A stretch of DNA of 64,000 nucleotides from Cliona cf. orientalis (taxonomy: Eukaryota > Porifera > Demospongiae > Clionaida > Clionaidae). The stretch covers positions 36,839,351 to 36,903,350 of the forward strand of contig OZ005689.1 in the NCBI GenBank assembly GCA_963930775.1. The letters are read 5' to 3'. The translations under genes and the position numbers were made by a program. This document shows, piece after piece, positions 1 to 11,137 of the stretch (positions are counted from its first letter, which is position 1; each line of letters opens with the position of its first letter). The notes beneath the pieces were generated by a model. The model was not told the origin of the DNA. It was given only the letters and a program-made list of their open reading frames with translations, and made no database searches.

Positions 1-744
1 TAATGAAATTCATAATTCTTATAATGATATTCATACTTTGATATTTTGCAAATTTATTCCTACCTACCAACTCGCTTTTTCTGCCTATCCTACTCGTGAA
101 ACACTACCTACATCAAATTGGAGTGGCCTGAATCACTGCATGGAAGCTTGTCCCCTTGCTCAGATCAGGTACTTTACCTCATGATGGTCATAGCTAGCAT
201 GTAGACTATACACTCTTCACTCTGACAACACTACTATCTACCTTAAGGACAGCTTCAATTATGAGTACTTTTGCGATTTGGCTACCCTCACATTTTGCTA
301 GTAGCAATAATTGCGGAATTGCAAGCAATCAACCACACCCACTAATTATACGGTTAGCAATAGTATTGTTGTATAACCAACAATATTAACAAGATCATAC
401 TGCAAACTGAGAATAATGCCACGATTACGCCCCTATTGTGCATGCTAGAATTGGGGAAGGGGCTTATACACCGGATTGTTACATTTTCATGTGACGACCA
501 TTGCCGACCGGCAAATGCAATGTGGGCACGCAATCTGTTCTCTCTCTGGCTATTTGGTGGGCTGTAACTACTGCTTATGGATTCTATTTACCAGTCAGGG
601 GGGGGAGGTATAATCGCGGCTACGGTAGCCAGATGACAGTGGAGAAGATACAGACTCGAACTGTAGACAATGCATATTTGTTTCTAATTAATCGAATTTC
701 AAACGTACGTTTATAAAATATGCCAGCGGTCCAACTATTGTAGA
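1..744. other. Intergenic, no recognised gene
   Basis: AT-rich sequence with only short, low-complexity open frames. A short G run lies near position 600. I see no domain, RNA gene or clear repeat boundary here. Confidence 0.5.
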
Positions 745-1115
745 TCCAGGAAGTGCATCCAGTGACGACATATTCTAGTGCATGCAATGTTTGCTCTATT
801 TTTTTAGCTGTTCTATCTAGGCCATCTTTCACTTCTAGGACCAAACAAAAACCAGAAGACAGAGCAACTCTTCTACTTTTCGCTCGTTAAAGTCGCATAT
901 CCCGGACACATTTATGAGCTCCGCAGCGACCGCTTTTGTGCATGCTACTCTCAAGCGCTCACAAAAAGTACCTTGCGCAAAAAATGGCATGTTTTGGTTC
1001 CCTAAGATGGATTCCCATGATTCAAGTACCATTCCATAGCTCTTGTGTTGCTCTACAATATAACACTGGAATAAAGTTTTTCCATTGAGCGGTTCCAAAG
1101 TTACACGCTGTTAAA
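745..1115 (+). repeat. Dispersed ~350-bp repeat, copy 1
   Basis: This stretch can be aligned by eye with 22545-22900 (same strand) and, shortened, with 3415-3665 (opposite strand). Shared landmarks are 'cttctaggac', 'gacatttatgarctcc', 'ggattccc', 'gctctacaatat' and a terminal 'gagcggttcca'. The minus strand has an 87-residue open frame (835-1098) that is partly preserved in the other copies, so the repeat may come from a coding sequence. No domain is recognised. Confidence 0.6.
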
Positions 1116-1539
1116 AATAGTATAAATTTTTGTTAATTCACCATAGAAACATTGAATAAAAATACGTATAAATCAATGACAAAGCTTTCTAGGTGGTACA
1201 AAGATATTGTGCAGCCATCAAAGGCCTTCTTGAAGGTTTGCAGAATCTTGTCAAAGCTTTCATAATCAGTCTCCTATGCCATCACACACTGACAACTACA
1301 ATTGATAGAGAAAGTGCTCAAGCAGCCACAGCGATGGTGCGAGGACCTAGATCGAGTAGCTAGTTATCTCAGCACCTCAAAAGGGAGCTTCAAAACTAAT
1401 GTAAGTCTAAGGAGGCCTAGGCAGCACCTTCTCTTTGGCAGTGGAACTCTAGTGCTCCCCCCTCTTACCATCTCATACTCATAAATAAGCTGATCATCAC
1501 CTAAGAGATTGTGTATGTGCACATACATGGGATGGGGTA

Positions 1540-2607
1540 GGGGGTATGTGAATTCGGTGGACTGGAATGGTGGAATGGAACGGTGAATTGGACTACTAGA
1601 GTGGAGTACTGGACTGGATTACTGGAGCGCCACGCCCACAAATGCACAATTTGGTCCAACTTCCATGGCATGGCTACAAGTTTGATTTTTAAGCGCTATA
1701 AGGCTGGCAGAGGATCAATGAATTAAAGGTATTACATGGTCTAGCTACCTAGCTAGTCATGATGTCAGAATGAGGCTGCTATCAGAGACTCACTTATTGA
1801 CTTGTAGCCTCGACTTGAATAACTGGCCTGGCTCTGCATGCTAGATTATAAATGGACCACTAAGATTTAGTGGTATTAAAATAGAATTACGACATGGGTA
1901 CCATCCAGGTATTAACCTAATCCTCTGCATTCACAGAGGATATTAATATTGATCATGTGAAGCGGCCTGGGTGGTGAACATGTCACTGATATGTAACTAT
2001 TAGCTACAGGATGTCCTCTAAGACTAGGTCTGACCGAGAAACACCACTTTCTCCGATACAAATTTGAACAATACAGACCTTCATCTAATCTATCATGCTC
2101 AGATGATGCTTCTGGCAGCAGCCTCACAAGGGTCGGCTAGCTAGCTAGCTATAGCATCATCCCTGGTTCATGCTATTTAATAGTGTACTCAAGTTTCCCT
2201 GAGGTATAGTCTACCATAGATGAGTCTACTGAGCCCCCTTTCAGGCTCTAGGGCTTGAAGTACTCGAGCCAGACCACCTCGAGCTCCACTGTATCATAAA
2301 TTATAGGGAATATATAATCTATGACTGTATACAGAGTACAGTACTGTGCCTCCGAGTCCTGCCACTCTATAAACCATACTGAGGGGATGCTAGCATGTAG
2401 GTGCATTGGCTAGCTAGATGACTGTCGACGGGGAGATTTAGTGGCACTCTTTTTAGTATCGAACTAATCTAGCTAATATCAATCTATAGCCATGATAGAC
2501 CAAGCCATTTGTATATTTGTGGGCGTGGCACTCCAGTAATCCAGTCCAGTACTCCACTCCGCAGTTCCATTCTACCATTCCAGTCCACCGAGTTCACATA
2601 CCCGGAT
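1540..2607. repeat. Segment bounded by ~115-bp inverted repeats
   Basis: The left arm (about 1540-1670) and right arm (about 2485-2607) are reverse complements with scattered differences. Both contain 'tcggtggactggaatggt', 'gtggagtactggactgg' and a 'gccacgcccacaaat' end. The arms are rich in TGGAC and TGGAAT pentamers. The roughly 810-bp interior has no recognisable gene. This could be a foldback or MITE-like element or an inverted duplication; no target duplication was found. Confidence 0.55.
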
Positions 2608-3414
2608 AGGGGTGTGTGTGTGAGAGAGAGTGGAAGAAAAAGAGGGAGAGAGAGTGAAACAGGTAGGACAAGTGCTAGCATATTTAACCTACATGGATGT
2701 AAACTTGTGCTTTTCAGCTTCGATATCGGCTGATTTACACAAATTATGGTACAGGTGTATTAAAACTATCTTCTTTTGCCATTTCAGCTAGTAAGGCTCA
2801 CCCTCATCCCTGGACTTCATTATTCACCTGATACAGAAGTTAGGTACTTGCTAGCAAGTGAATCTGGATTCAAGGCTAGCCTCACACACGCTAGACTATA
2901 CCAAACAATTCCATCCAGATTCGTTCTTGAAAGTTTGAATATAGAAAAACTAACCATTTCAATGATGGTGTCTGCTCCCTAGAAACTTGGAGAGCACTCC
3001 CCTCCTTGGCATTTACTTGATAAATCATCAGACACTCTACAAAACTTTGAGAAAACGTGGAGAATACCACGTGGTTGTACTAAAATTTTCCAATTTTTGA
3101 TGCCGTCAAGAGTGCATAATAGAAAGAGAGAGGAGAGTCCCACTAGTATACCATCCCTACCCAAAGTTCAGAGAGGTCATTAGTATGTAAATATGTCTAA
3201 ATAATCATGTGGTGAGCTAAATACGAGTAGTCACGTACACATTGGCAATGCTGGTCATGTAATCTCAACCAGTTGAGTCAAATGTTGATTTTCTGATGCA
3301 AATGCAGTTTTATATTTGTGTGTCAACAAGGTTGAAAGGTCACGAACCCTTGCCAGGGATGGTCTGCAGCATATATGCAGAGTGGGATACTCTCCTCTCT
3401 CTTTCTATTATGCA
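2608..3414. other. Intergenic, no supported gene
   Basis: A possible splice acceptor (ttttgccatttcag, ending about 2789) precedes an open frame that runs to 2982, but the translation resembles nothing I know and no partner exon is visible. The remainder is unremarkable. Confidence 0.4.
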
Positions 3415-3665
3415 CTCTTGATGCCGTGTACCTCTGGAACCGTTTGATGGAAAAACTTTGTTTTAGTCTTATATTGCAGAGCAACACAAGAGCTATGGAA
3501 TGGTGCTTAAATCATGCGAAGAAGCTTTGCTCTATCTTCTGGTCTTTGTAGTCCTAGAAGTGAAGGATGACCTAGATAGGTCATGTATGAAAAAATGGAT
3601 AAAAACGGCAAAAATTTCCATGCTCTGGAATGTGCCACCGGATGTACTTCCTGGATCTGCAATGG
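3415..3665 (-). repeat. Dispersed ~350-bp repeat, copy 2 (internally deleted)
   Basis: Reverse-complement relative of 745-1115. It starts with 'tctggaaccgtttgatggaaa' landmarks and passes through 'gcaacacaagagctatggaat', then jumps to the 'gtcctagaagtgaaggatg' part, so the central third is missing. The outer end again has 'acttcctggatctgca'. Confidence 0.55.
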
Positions 3666-4295
3666 TTGTATATGTTTTGGACTTCTAGCTTAACGGCTGT
3701 ACATTTGCGAGTATTAAGCATTGCGATTTTGACGTAAATCGCAAAATTTGCAATTAATAGTACCCGCTATTAAACCTATGCCTAAGGTACTAGCAAGCTG
3801 TGGTACTCTTGTGGTAGCTATGCTATAGCTCGGCGTGCAACTTACATACTATTGTCGTGCCTGCATGCTTTCAAAGAAATCTTGACATTTGCAAAGGCTC
3901 GCCCCACACAGATGATTTTCATAATATAAGATATGTATACAGCGTGAATAATATGATTACATACACAAGCTAGAAGACATCATTTATTTACTGATTTAAT
4001 TTGTAATCTTAGTAACAACATTACTGTTGAGCATTAAAATATGCTGCATTTGCACCAAGCATTTTGCACTTTAGTGCTATAATTATTTTCTAGAGTCCCT
4101 ACGTTGGCCGATGCTTTAGCCGATGTCATGGCAGACAGTGTAACGCCTTAGTAGACCATGCGCATTAATATTTGAAGCTGCTAAAATGTAGTCGGTGATA
4201 TAATTCGTCCATACTGGCAGGTAAATTATTGCCACACCCATCTCTTAATTCTTAAACAAAGGCGTGACCAAGTTTGAAAAGTGCACATTTTTTCT
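3666..4295. other. Intergenic upstream of the kinase-like gene
   Basis: AT-rich with no recognisable gene. It would contain the upstream intron, and perhaps a first exon, of the gene at 4617-6043, but I could not identify that exon. Confidence 0.4.
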
Positions 4296-4392
4296 GATAA
4301 TCACTCCATATATAAATGTTATGAGAATTTGTAAAATGCTAATTTCTTGCGTTTAGTATTGGATCATGTGTTGTATTCGATTAACTACGGTA
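4296..4392 (-). mobile_element. Fragment of the TACCGTACTTAATC MITE family
   Basis: The segment from 'cactccatatata' through 'ttggatcatgtg' to 'ttaactacggta' matches one half of the foldback elements at 55979-56149, 58201-58369 and 38200-38337. The other half is missing or too diverged to see. Confidence 0.5.
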
Positions 4393-4616
4393 TTAACAAT
4401 AAGGTCATTTTGCTGATCCACATGCACGTTCCATGTAGACGATATTTACCTTTATATTTAAGACTACAATTTTGTACGAATGGTACAGGGTCTTAGTGTA
4501 TAAAATAAAAAGTAAATATTCCCTTTTAACTCTAGATTTTCTTGCAAGTCAATTGTTGCATGCACAATAGTTGTACACAATAGTGCTTCATTAAGTACAT
4601 ATCTGTCCACTTACAG

Positions 4617-6043
4617 GCCATCGTGTAGTGAGAATTACTAGGAGTGATAATGTATCTTCTCTTGCAAAAGGTGAAAAGTGTCTAAACGACGTATGTGAAG
4701 ACCAGCCCATCTATGTACACTGGTTTGGACCAGAAATGCTTAGAGCATATGAGTCAGCGAAATTGCAGGTTAGCGAGAGCAGTCCTATCAAAATTGAACT
4801 CGATGGTTGCACATACGAAATAGAACGAAACAGCCTGAAAGTTGTCACGGATGCCATTAGGGTGGCCACATCTCTACTCAAAGACAAAAAAGAAACTCCA
4901 TGTCGTGGATTTAAGGGCTGTGCTAACATACGCCATACAGAATTGGCTATGACATGTTTAGTCTCTAGGGCCCTGGACCGTTTCATATTTCCAGATCCAG
5001 CTATTGGAGCATGTTTACACCGGGCTCCATGTCGTAAGCTAAGAAACAACCCAGAGAAACCTGACATATATATTGCACCGTTCGAAAACAAGGATTTCTA
5101 CCCTGGAGAGCCAGCAGTATTGTCTGACTGGAAGTTGCATCGTGAACAGTTTTACATTGCAGACAGAGAATCGGCATTGTATTCAGGTGTTGGTGCTGAG
5201 GAGGGTTGTTCGGACAAGTTTCCAGTGCTGATTGGAATTCCTGGTACCCCTGACTATATGGATCTACAGCTGCATGTCAATGTTGATAGGAAGTTTTGGA
5301 AGCTGGTCATTGCCAGTGGGTGCCCTTCGGATCCTGCTTTACTGTGCACATTAAAGGTTGGTATCGATCATCTAATCAAGAAAAATTTCTTCACAACAAA
5401 CAGGCCATGTAGTCATCCAGTACCGTTTAAGGAAATGGATCAATACTCAATTTTGGGTGAAGGGGAACGAGTCTTTTTCAATACGCTGGCGAATACTGTA
5501 TACAAGTTCTTTGATACAAAACACGATGATTTTTTTCACCCCTCCATACTGCATGATTTAATTGGTCAAGTTCCAGTATTGCCAGATATAAAATTGACAC
5601 CGTCGTATTCTGAGGATGTCCGGTTGTATACACTAACCTACAAACATGTCAATGGAACAGTTAATAATACAAGTAACGAGCTCAAATCATTTGTTGGTGT
5701 AGCCCAAGTGCTATCTGAGATGCATAATCGTGGATTTGTCCATGGTGATGTTCGACTGGATAATATCATCTTCTCCGATGACCAAAGTCACTTGATTGAT
5801 TTTGATTTTGTTGGGCGGAATAGTGAGACATCTTATCATGGCAACTATAACTCTCGTCTTCCTGAAAGGCACACTATGGCAATTGGTGGAAATCGCATGA
5901 CGTTTGAGCATGATAGGTTCTCACTTGCGAAAATAATTGAAGACTCTTGTGTGACTTCTTTTGCAGCTAAGGATATCATATCAAAGTTACATGATCCGTT
6001 GTGTGACCTTGGAGAAATTGCAAAACAATTGGAAGAATCATAA
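4617..6043 (+). CDS. Crinkler-like nuclease-kinase protein (terminal exon)
   Basis: The 471-residue frame (numbered from the GTG at 4628) has no ATG near its start. An in-frame stop lies at 4592 and a good acceptor (ctgtccacttacag) ends at 4616, so I read it as the last exon of a spliced gene. The middle part has PD..(x20)..DWK (P145-D146, D167-K169), the spacing of a PD-(D/E)XK nuclease-like fold. The C-terminal half looks like a protein kinase: glycine-rich LGEGERVFF near 276-284, VYK lysine at 293, HGDVRLDN catalytic loop at 372-379 and DFD in place of DFG at 391-393. This layout recalls the REase-plus-kinase Crinkler-type proteins known from oomycetes, fungi and some animals. The family assignment is from memory of motifs. 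Both catalytic sets look intact; partners and substrates are unknown. Confidence 0.65.
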
Positions 6044-7104
6044 TTATGTATATTGACTTAAAAGTAGCCTTGAAGAAAGTATAAAACGATCAGAAGATCG
6101 ATTATTATGTATAATGTTGTTTGTATATCCATTTGTTCAATATTATCACAGTACATGAAGGGAGAATGTGGGGCAGTTTAAATGAATTAGGTGTACTATA
6201 CGGTGCTGCATCGTCCATTGACATCAGGAGATGTGCACTGTGGAGCGGAAAGTGGAAACAGGAAAGGGTCATTACGTATCTTACACATCCTATTACCTGG
6301 CATGTGCATGCGCAGCAAGGGGGTTTCAGTAAACATATGTTGGCATTGATCTGGTCGACTTTTAACTACAACAAATCAATTGAAGTCATCCAAAACTGGC
6401 TACGTTTGCTTCAAATTGTTTGGCAAGGCATGAGCATAACAAACGTGTTCTTATTGGCCACGTCTATGGTATAATTATTCTTTGTAGATTAAGCTTATCG
6501 TTATTAGCTACTGATTTTATATTTAATGAACCCTTGACCATCTCCCCAGTAGCTGCATAGTGTAATGGTGCATGTGGTAAAAGGCTAGGTCGTCAATAGA
6601 ATGTGTACACATCGATCGATGGTCGCCCCAGAAATCATGGAGATGGCGTGTAAGATCAACTCAGCCTTGACAGCGACAAGTTTCGATGCTTCAATCACAG
6701 TGACAGACTCGATAGTACACATACTTCCGAACTTCAGGTTGGTGACAGTCATGCTGCTGCAGTTGCACGCGGGCCAGCCCTTGTGACAATGCGTGCTATT
6801 ATAGTGTGAGGATAGTTTTATTTATCCACGGCATTACATAAGCCAAAAAAACACGCGAAGTTCAACCAACAGTACTCTGAGAAAGTAGTGCTCAGCTTGT
6901 AATGTATTCGCTGAATACACGTGTAAGATACTCTACATATTTATTGATTTTCGAGTCCCAGAAAGGCTCCAGCGAGACCCTGAATTTTCTCATAATTACC
7001 TCATAGACTACACCATAGGTTTTAATCATAATTACCTCATAACCACAGAAAAGTAAATTACTACTGGGGAGATAATTTAGATGACATTGTACATGTCATG
7101 GACT
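6044..7104. other. Intergenic, no supported gene
   Basis: The 117-residue frame at 6121-6474 is of low plausibility and has no recognised motif. No repeat boundary is evident. The TE at 7105 follows. Confidence 0.4.
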
Positions 7105-7326
7105 CAAACACAGGGAAAATGGGTATCAAATACGGCGCCGTATTTATGCCGTACTTGCCACAAAGACGGGACAATCACGGAAAACCGCGCGGACTTACGC
7201 GGTGCCGTCCATATACTGTCAATTTCCGTTCCGTTTGAACATTGCGCGGCGCGGGGTCCGTTCCGCGGTTCGTGACCCGTGCCGTTACTTTGCGCGCGGG
7301 AATCTTGAATGTTGGTGTCGTGCAGC

Positions 7327-8309
7327 ATGACTTCAGCTGAGCCTGGTAGGAAAGCTCCTTACGCAGCCGATCTTCGATGGCGAATGATCTGGCAGCGAAT
7401 AGGGATGGAGCTCTCATACCGAAGTATTGCTGCAAATTTGAATGTTGCACTAGGAACGGTATATCACATAAATCGCCTGTTCATAGAGACAGGAGATGTG
7501 ATTGCAAAGACAGCACCTCGCAGAGAACATCTTAAGTCACTTAGCCACTCAGATGAGTTATTCATAATGGGCTTGATAATTGATAGCCCCAGCAAGTACC
7601 TGAGTGAGCTTTGCAGTGCAATAGAAGATGTGTGTGGAAAACGGGTGTCCCCTTCTACTGTCTGCAAGATCATGGCTTCACTCGTAAAAGGTTACAACAT
7701 GTAGCAAAACAGAGATCACTGCTATATCGTGGTGAGTACATGGCAGAAATTCAAATGTATGATCGTGATTGCTTTGTTTTCATTGATGAAACCGGGTGCA
7801 GTAACAAAGATCACACTCGCAAATTTGGATACGCACTGAGAGGTGAACCTGCTGTCGAGCATAGATGAGTTCATAGGGGCAGTAGAATATCAGCGATAGC
7901 TGCTATGACAACAAGTGGAATGCTAGCAGTTGAGCTAAAGACCGGCTCTGTAAATGGTGATGATTTTTTTGACTATGTACGTGGTAGTCTAATCCCTGAG
8001 ATGTTGCCATTTGATGGCAGAAATCCCAAATCTATTGCAGTCCTAGATAATTGTTCCATCCACCACGTTTGTCCAGTAACACAATTATTCAAAGATTCTG
8101 GGATACTAACACTAACACTATTCCTCCCTCCATACAGCCCAGATCTCATGCCCATAGAGTCAACCTTCAGTTACATTAAGTATTATCTTCAAGAGCATGA
8201 TGAACTCTGGCAAACTATGCCTGACCCAAAAGTACTGGTCCAGGCAGCATTTGACAGTGTTAGCAGTTCTCATTGCAATGGGTGGATTAACAACTGTGGA
8301 TACCCTTAG
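7327..8309 (+). pseudogene. Broken DDE transposase, IS630/Tc1/mariner superfamily
   Basis: The product would cut and re-insert the element that carries it. The N-terminus is helix-turn-helix-like (YRSIAANLNVALGTVYHI). The catalytic blocks are FIDETG (first D), VLDNCSIHH (second D) and PPYSPDLMPIES (E), with 36 residues between the second D and the E, that is DD36E spacing. Two lesions break it: a frame change near 7665-7690, where the frame ending ...VCKIM moves to HGFTRKRLQ, and an in-frame TGA at 7866-7868 after EHR, which a CGA to TGA change would explain. The ATG at 7327 is preferred; an in-frame ATG also lies at 7309. The gene converges with the minus-strand accessory gene. Confidence 0.8.
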
Positions 8310-8435
8310 CAATAATGAATCATTAAATAATGATGTATGCATCTACATTGTATTTACATATTCAATGTTTGTCATAATAATAATTATTATTATAATTATT
8401 ATAGTGTATTATAGGCCTACAATCTCAGATCTAGA

Positions 8436-9617
8436 TTAGAGCTTCCTGACATCAGATAGTATCGTGCCTTGAATTTCATCATACTGTTCCTTAGTAATAG
8501 CTCTACAGTCGAGCAGGGCATGCCATTTCTTTAACTGGTCTATACATTCGGAACGAATGCTAACGCGACGGCCTGGAGATGTGCTTGGTGTACTAGCTGC
8601 AGAGGCACTAGTACTAGCAGCTGAAGAATGTGACGAAGAGGCAGGTGAGCTCTCAGAATCTCCTCGAATCTGAAAGAAACGCTTTTTCGGTGGCTGAGAG
8701 ATAGAATCGTGTTTCTCTAGCTCAACCATATGAGCCCAAGCTCTCTTTTGTTCCGGAGAATATGTGTCTCATGAATCTTCTGGTAGATCTCATCTACCTT
8801 GGCCATTTTGGTAACATGGGCATCATATCGCGATGGCCCAGCTCTAGTGATTGGGGATCTGGACTGGACCGAGAACGTTTAGAATTCTTCTTCGCTTTAC
8901 CCTTCGAGCTTGACTGAGAGGTTTGACTATAGCACCACAGAGTGACTGATGTTTTCTTCCCCCTGAAACTTGCCAAGAATTTCTTCGCATCACTATCATC
9001 CAATATCCATTCCTTCTTGCCTCTAAGTCCATGGCCGGGTACGATATATCCAAATTCAACCTGGTCTCCATGAGGTTGTGGAATATTAGCTGGAAAACTT
9101 GCCAAAATGATATTTTTTATTTCATCAAATCCCTTAGCGGGCGACATGTCAGCTTTCACCATTACATAATCCTTCTTCTTGTCTGGATTTACTATCATTA
9201 CCCTCACAGAGTAGGCTACTGTAGTTGCTTCAGACTCCGAATACTGAGCTTCTGAATCATCGTCGTCAATAATACACACAGGGCTCTGTAAGGGAAACCC
9301 ACTAAAAATTTTATTCTTATTAACACACACCATTATTATTAAACACCGTGACATACCTGTGGATCATCAAGAGAAGTTGGCGACTTCGGCGGACTTAACT
9401 GTAGCTCAGAGTCAGAGCTGTAGGTTGACCAAGTTTTGGCCCCATCTGCTGTTGCTGATGTAGTCACAGAGTGACCCTTCTCTGGGCCTAGTGGAGCCAT
9501 GGCATGATTTATACAAAGTGGATCAGTCACTGGATAGCGCACATGGCTGGCCCCAGAATAGATTTCGGTCTGCAAATCTTCTTGGTGATAGTAGCTATCC
9601 CACTTTTCCATCATCAT
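8436..9617 (-). pseudogene. Transposon accessory gene of unknown function, spliced
   Basis: I do not recognise the family. The first exon (9617 to about 9355) begins with three Met codons and ends at ...DDPQ on a good donor (CCACAG|GTATG). A pyrimidine-rich acceptor (cccttacag) near 9285 joins in phase to SPVCIIDDDD, giving an intron of about 70 bp. The next part is a compact domain (VMIVNPDKKKDYVMVKA ... KKEWILDDSDAKKFL) followed by a basic Ser/Lys tract. Two frame changes near 8800 and 8765 separate this from the C-terminal part, which has a Ser/Ala-rich linker and ends CIDQLKKWHALLDCRAITKE and then QYDEIQ. It lies inside the same inverted repeats as the transposase, tail to tail. Very short introns could mimic the frame changes. 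Confidence 0.5.
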
Positions 9618-9936
9618 AATTTTTATCTTCCAGGCAGCTCACCAGTTTTTGGCGGTAAAAGTGCGCGGAACGGATCACGGATCGCGGAACGAACGCTGCG
9701 CAATGTTCAAACGGAACGAAAATCGACAGTACCGTATTGAGACTATTTTTGACGGACCTCGAAGACGGCATCCGTCAAGATATCCGTTCAGTACCGTCAA
9801 TCAACGTCTTTTTTCCCCGTTTCATACCGTGGCCAACACCGTACTTTGGGATAGAACCGTCGTTCTGACCGTCTTCAATCCCGTTTTTGTTACATTCACG
9901 GAGTACGAAGGTCACCGTCTGCAAGCGCTTGTATAA

Positions 9937-10370
9937 ATCGCGTTCGCGATAATAATTGTAGCTCGCATTATTAGGCTAGTCAGTGTGTGAAATAGCTTTT
10001 TTTTTGTAAAGACATAAATATACAATATAGGTTAACAAAATGAATGTAAAGTGATATCAGATATAAATTAACAATGATTAAGTAACAGAATGAGCACTAT
10101 TACTTTTGTGTATGAGAGCTTACAAGTGATGTACGTTCAAAGTCCGACTCAGTTTGGGTGATGTATGCCATGGTCTTGCAAATTTCTATCAATCTTGAAT
10201 GTAGGTTAACGTTCAACTTGAAACAGTGTGATAGTCCTAAGTGTTTGAAGGTCTTTGCTGAGAGCAATATAAAATTCAGATATAAACCTTAGCACTTGTT
10301 AAGTTTGGTGCTTTTGATCATGTGTAACTGAACTGCATTGAGACAAATAAGCAAATTAATGTGCACTTAC
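9937..10370. other. Non-coding, probably downstream of the minus-strand micro-exon gene
   Basis: AT-rich sequence with no long open frame. It could hold the 3' untranslated part of the spliced gene at 10371-10991. Confidence 0.35.
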
Positions 10371-10991
10371 CAATTATGCAGAACCTGAAGATAATACAAC
10401 TCCGTGTGCAATAAACCACACTGCTGTATATACCTTATTTGTTGATAGGTCTTTGTGTTGTAGTGACGTCTAAGCAGTATAAACAATCAGCTGCATCATA
10501 TAAGATTGACAATACGAAAAAATATGACATCGTACTCACCTTTGGTAAGGTACCACTACATGACATTGTGTAAGATAGACATTAATTTTACTTACCTCAA
10601 TGATATTATCATAATAATATATGGTACACTTGGCCTATGAATAAAAAAACTATAACATACAATATAATAATAATAATTATTGCGCTTACCTGGAGTACAA
10701 GCACTAAACTCAAGCTAACATTCTTTTGTGACGAAAACTAGAGCTATAGAATGATGAGTCTTCAGGTTCATAACTGGAAGAGGACGAACTACAGCAACTA
10801 ATAATTATAATAATTATGATACCTGGTGATGCCATTTTGTCATAAATTCACTATGTACAACATTCAGACAGCGGATCTTCTCTTTGCTATGTATAGACCA
10901 CATGAAAATCGTTAGTCTTTCTTCTCAGGAAAACTCACCTAAATAGACAGCACAACATCTCCACACAAACCGTCTCGTTCCAAGACGCCAT
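10371..10991 (-). CDS. Small spliced gene of six tiny exons, unknown product
   Basis: Read on the minus strand, six segments are bounded by consensus splice sites and join in one open frame: 10991-10939, 10886-10823, 10737-10690, 10634-10596, 10555-10540 and 10423-10371. Donors are GTGAGT, GTATCA, GTAAGC, GTAAGT, GTGAGT and GTAAGT; the acceptors end in catag, ctctag, ttcatag, atgtag and atacag. The introns are 38 to 116 bp, the shortest of them close to the practical minimum. The ATG has a strong context (gagATGG) and the protein starts MASWNETVCVEMLCCLF. About 90 codons lead to a TAA in the last exon. No domain is recognised. The 16-nt fifth exon is the weakest part. A spliced non-coding RNA is the main alternative. 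Confidence 0.35.
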
Positions 10992-11137
10992 CTCCAAGGA
11001 GGGAACGGTTGGCACATGTACATATCGAGAACTTAGGGAACACACAGGATTTAGCATATCATGTGATTAATTGTCATACATGTAACACGTATCACAATGC
11101 ATCTACTGCTCAGGAATAGTTGGCTCAAGGTTCTCAT

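Larger units (their letters stand above)
7105..9936 (+). mobile_element. Two-gene DNA transposon (Tc1/mariner-IS630 type), decayed
   Basis: GC-rich inverted repeats flank a converging gene pair. The inner left repeat (about 7195-7290) and inner right repeat (about 9650-9745, inverted) share 'ccgttccgtttgaacattg' and the flanking GCGC-rich sequence. The outer parts are full of CCGT/ACGG tetramers, about 14 in 9720-9925. The left tip may be 'cacagggaaaatg' at 7107, which recurs inverted at 12361-12374. A self-complementary AT run (8369-8406) separates the 3' ends of the two genes. The exact ends and target duplication are uncertain. Confidence 0.65.

Noticed and set aside
2776..2982. Open frame after a possible splice acceptor
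   Set aside because: 65 residues with no recognised motif and no partner exon; the acceptor alone is weak evidence.
6121..6474. 117-residue open frame downstream of the kinase-like gene
   Set aside because: Composition is not convincing, no motif and no splice context.
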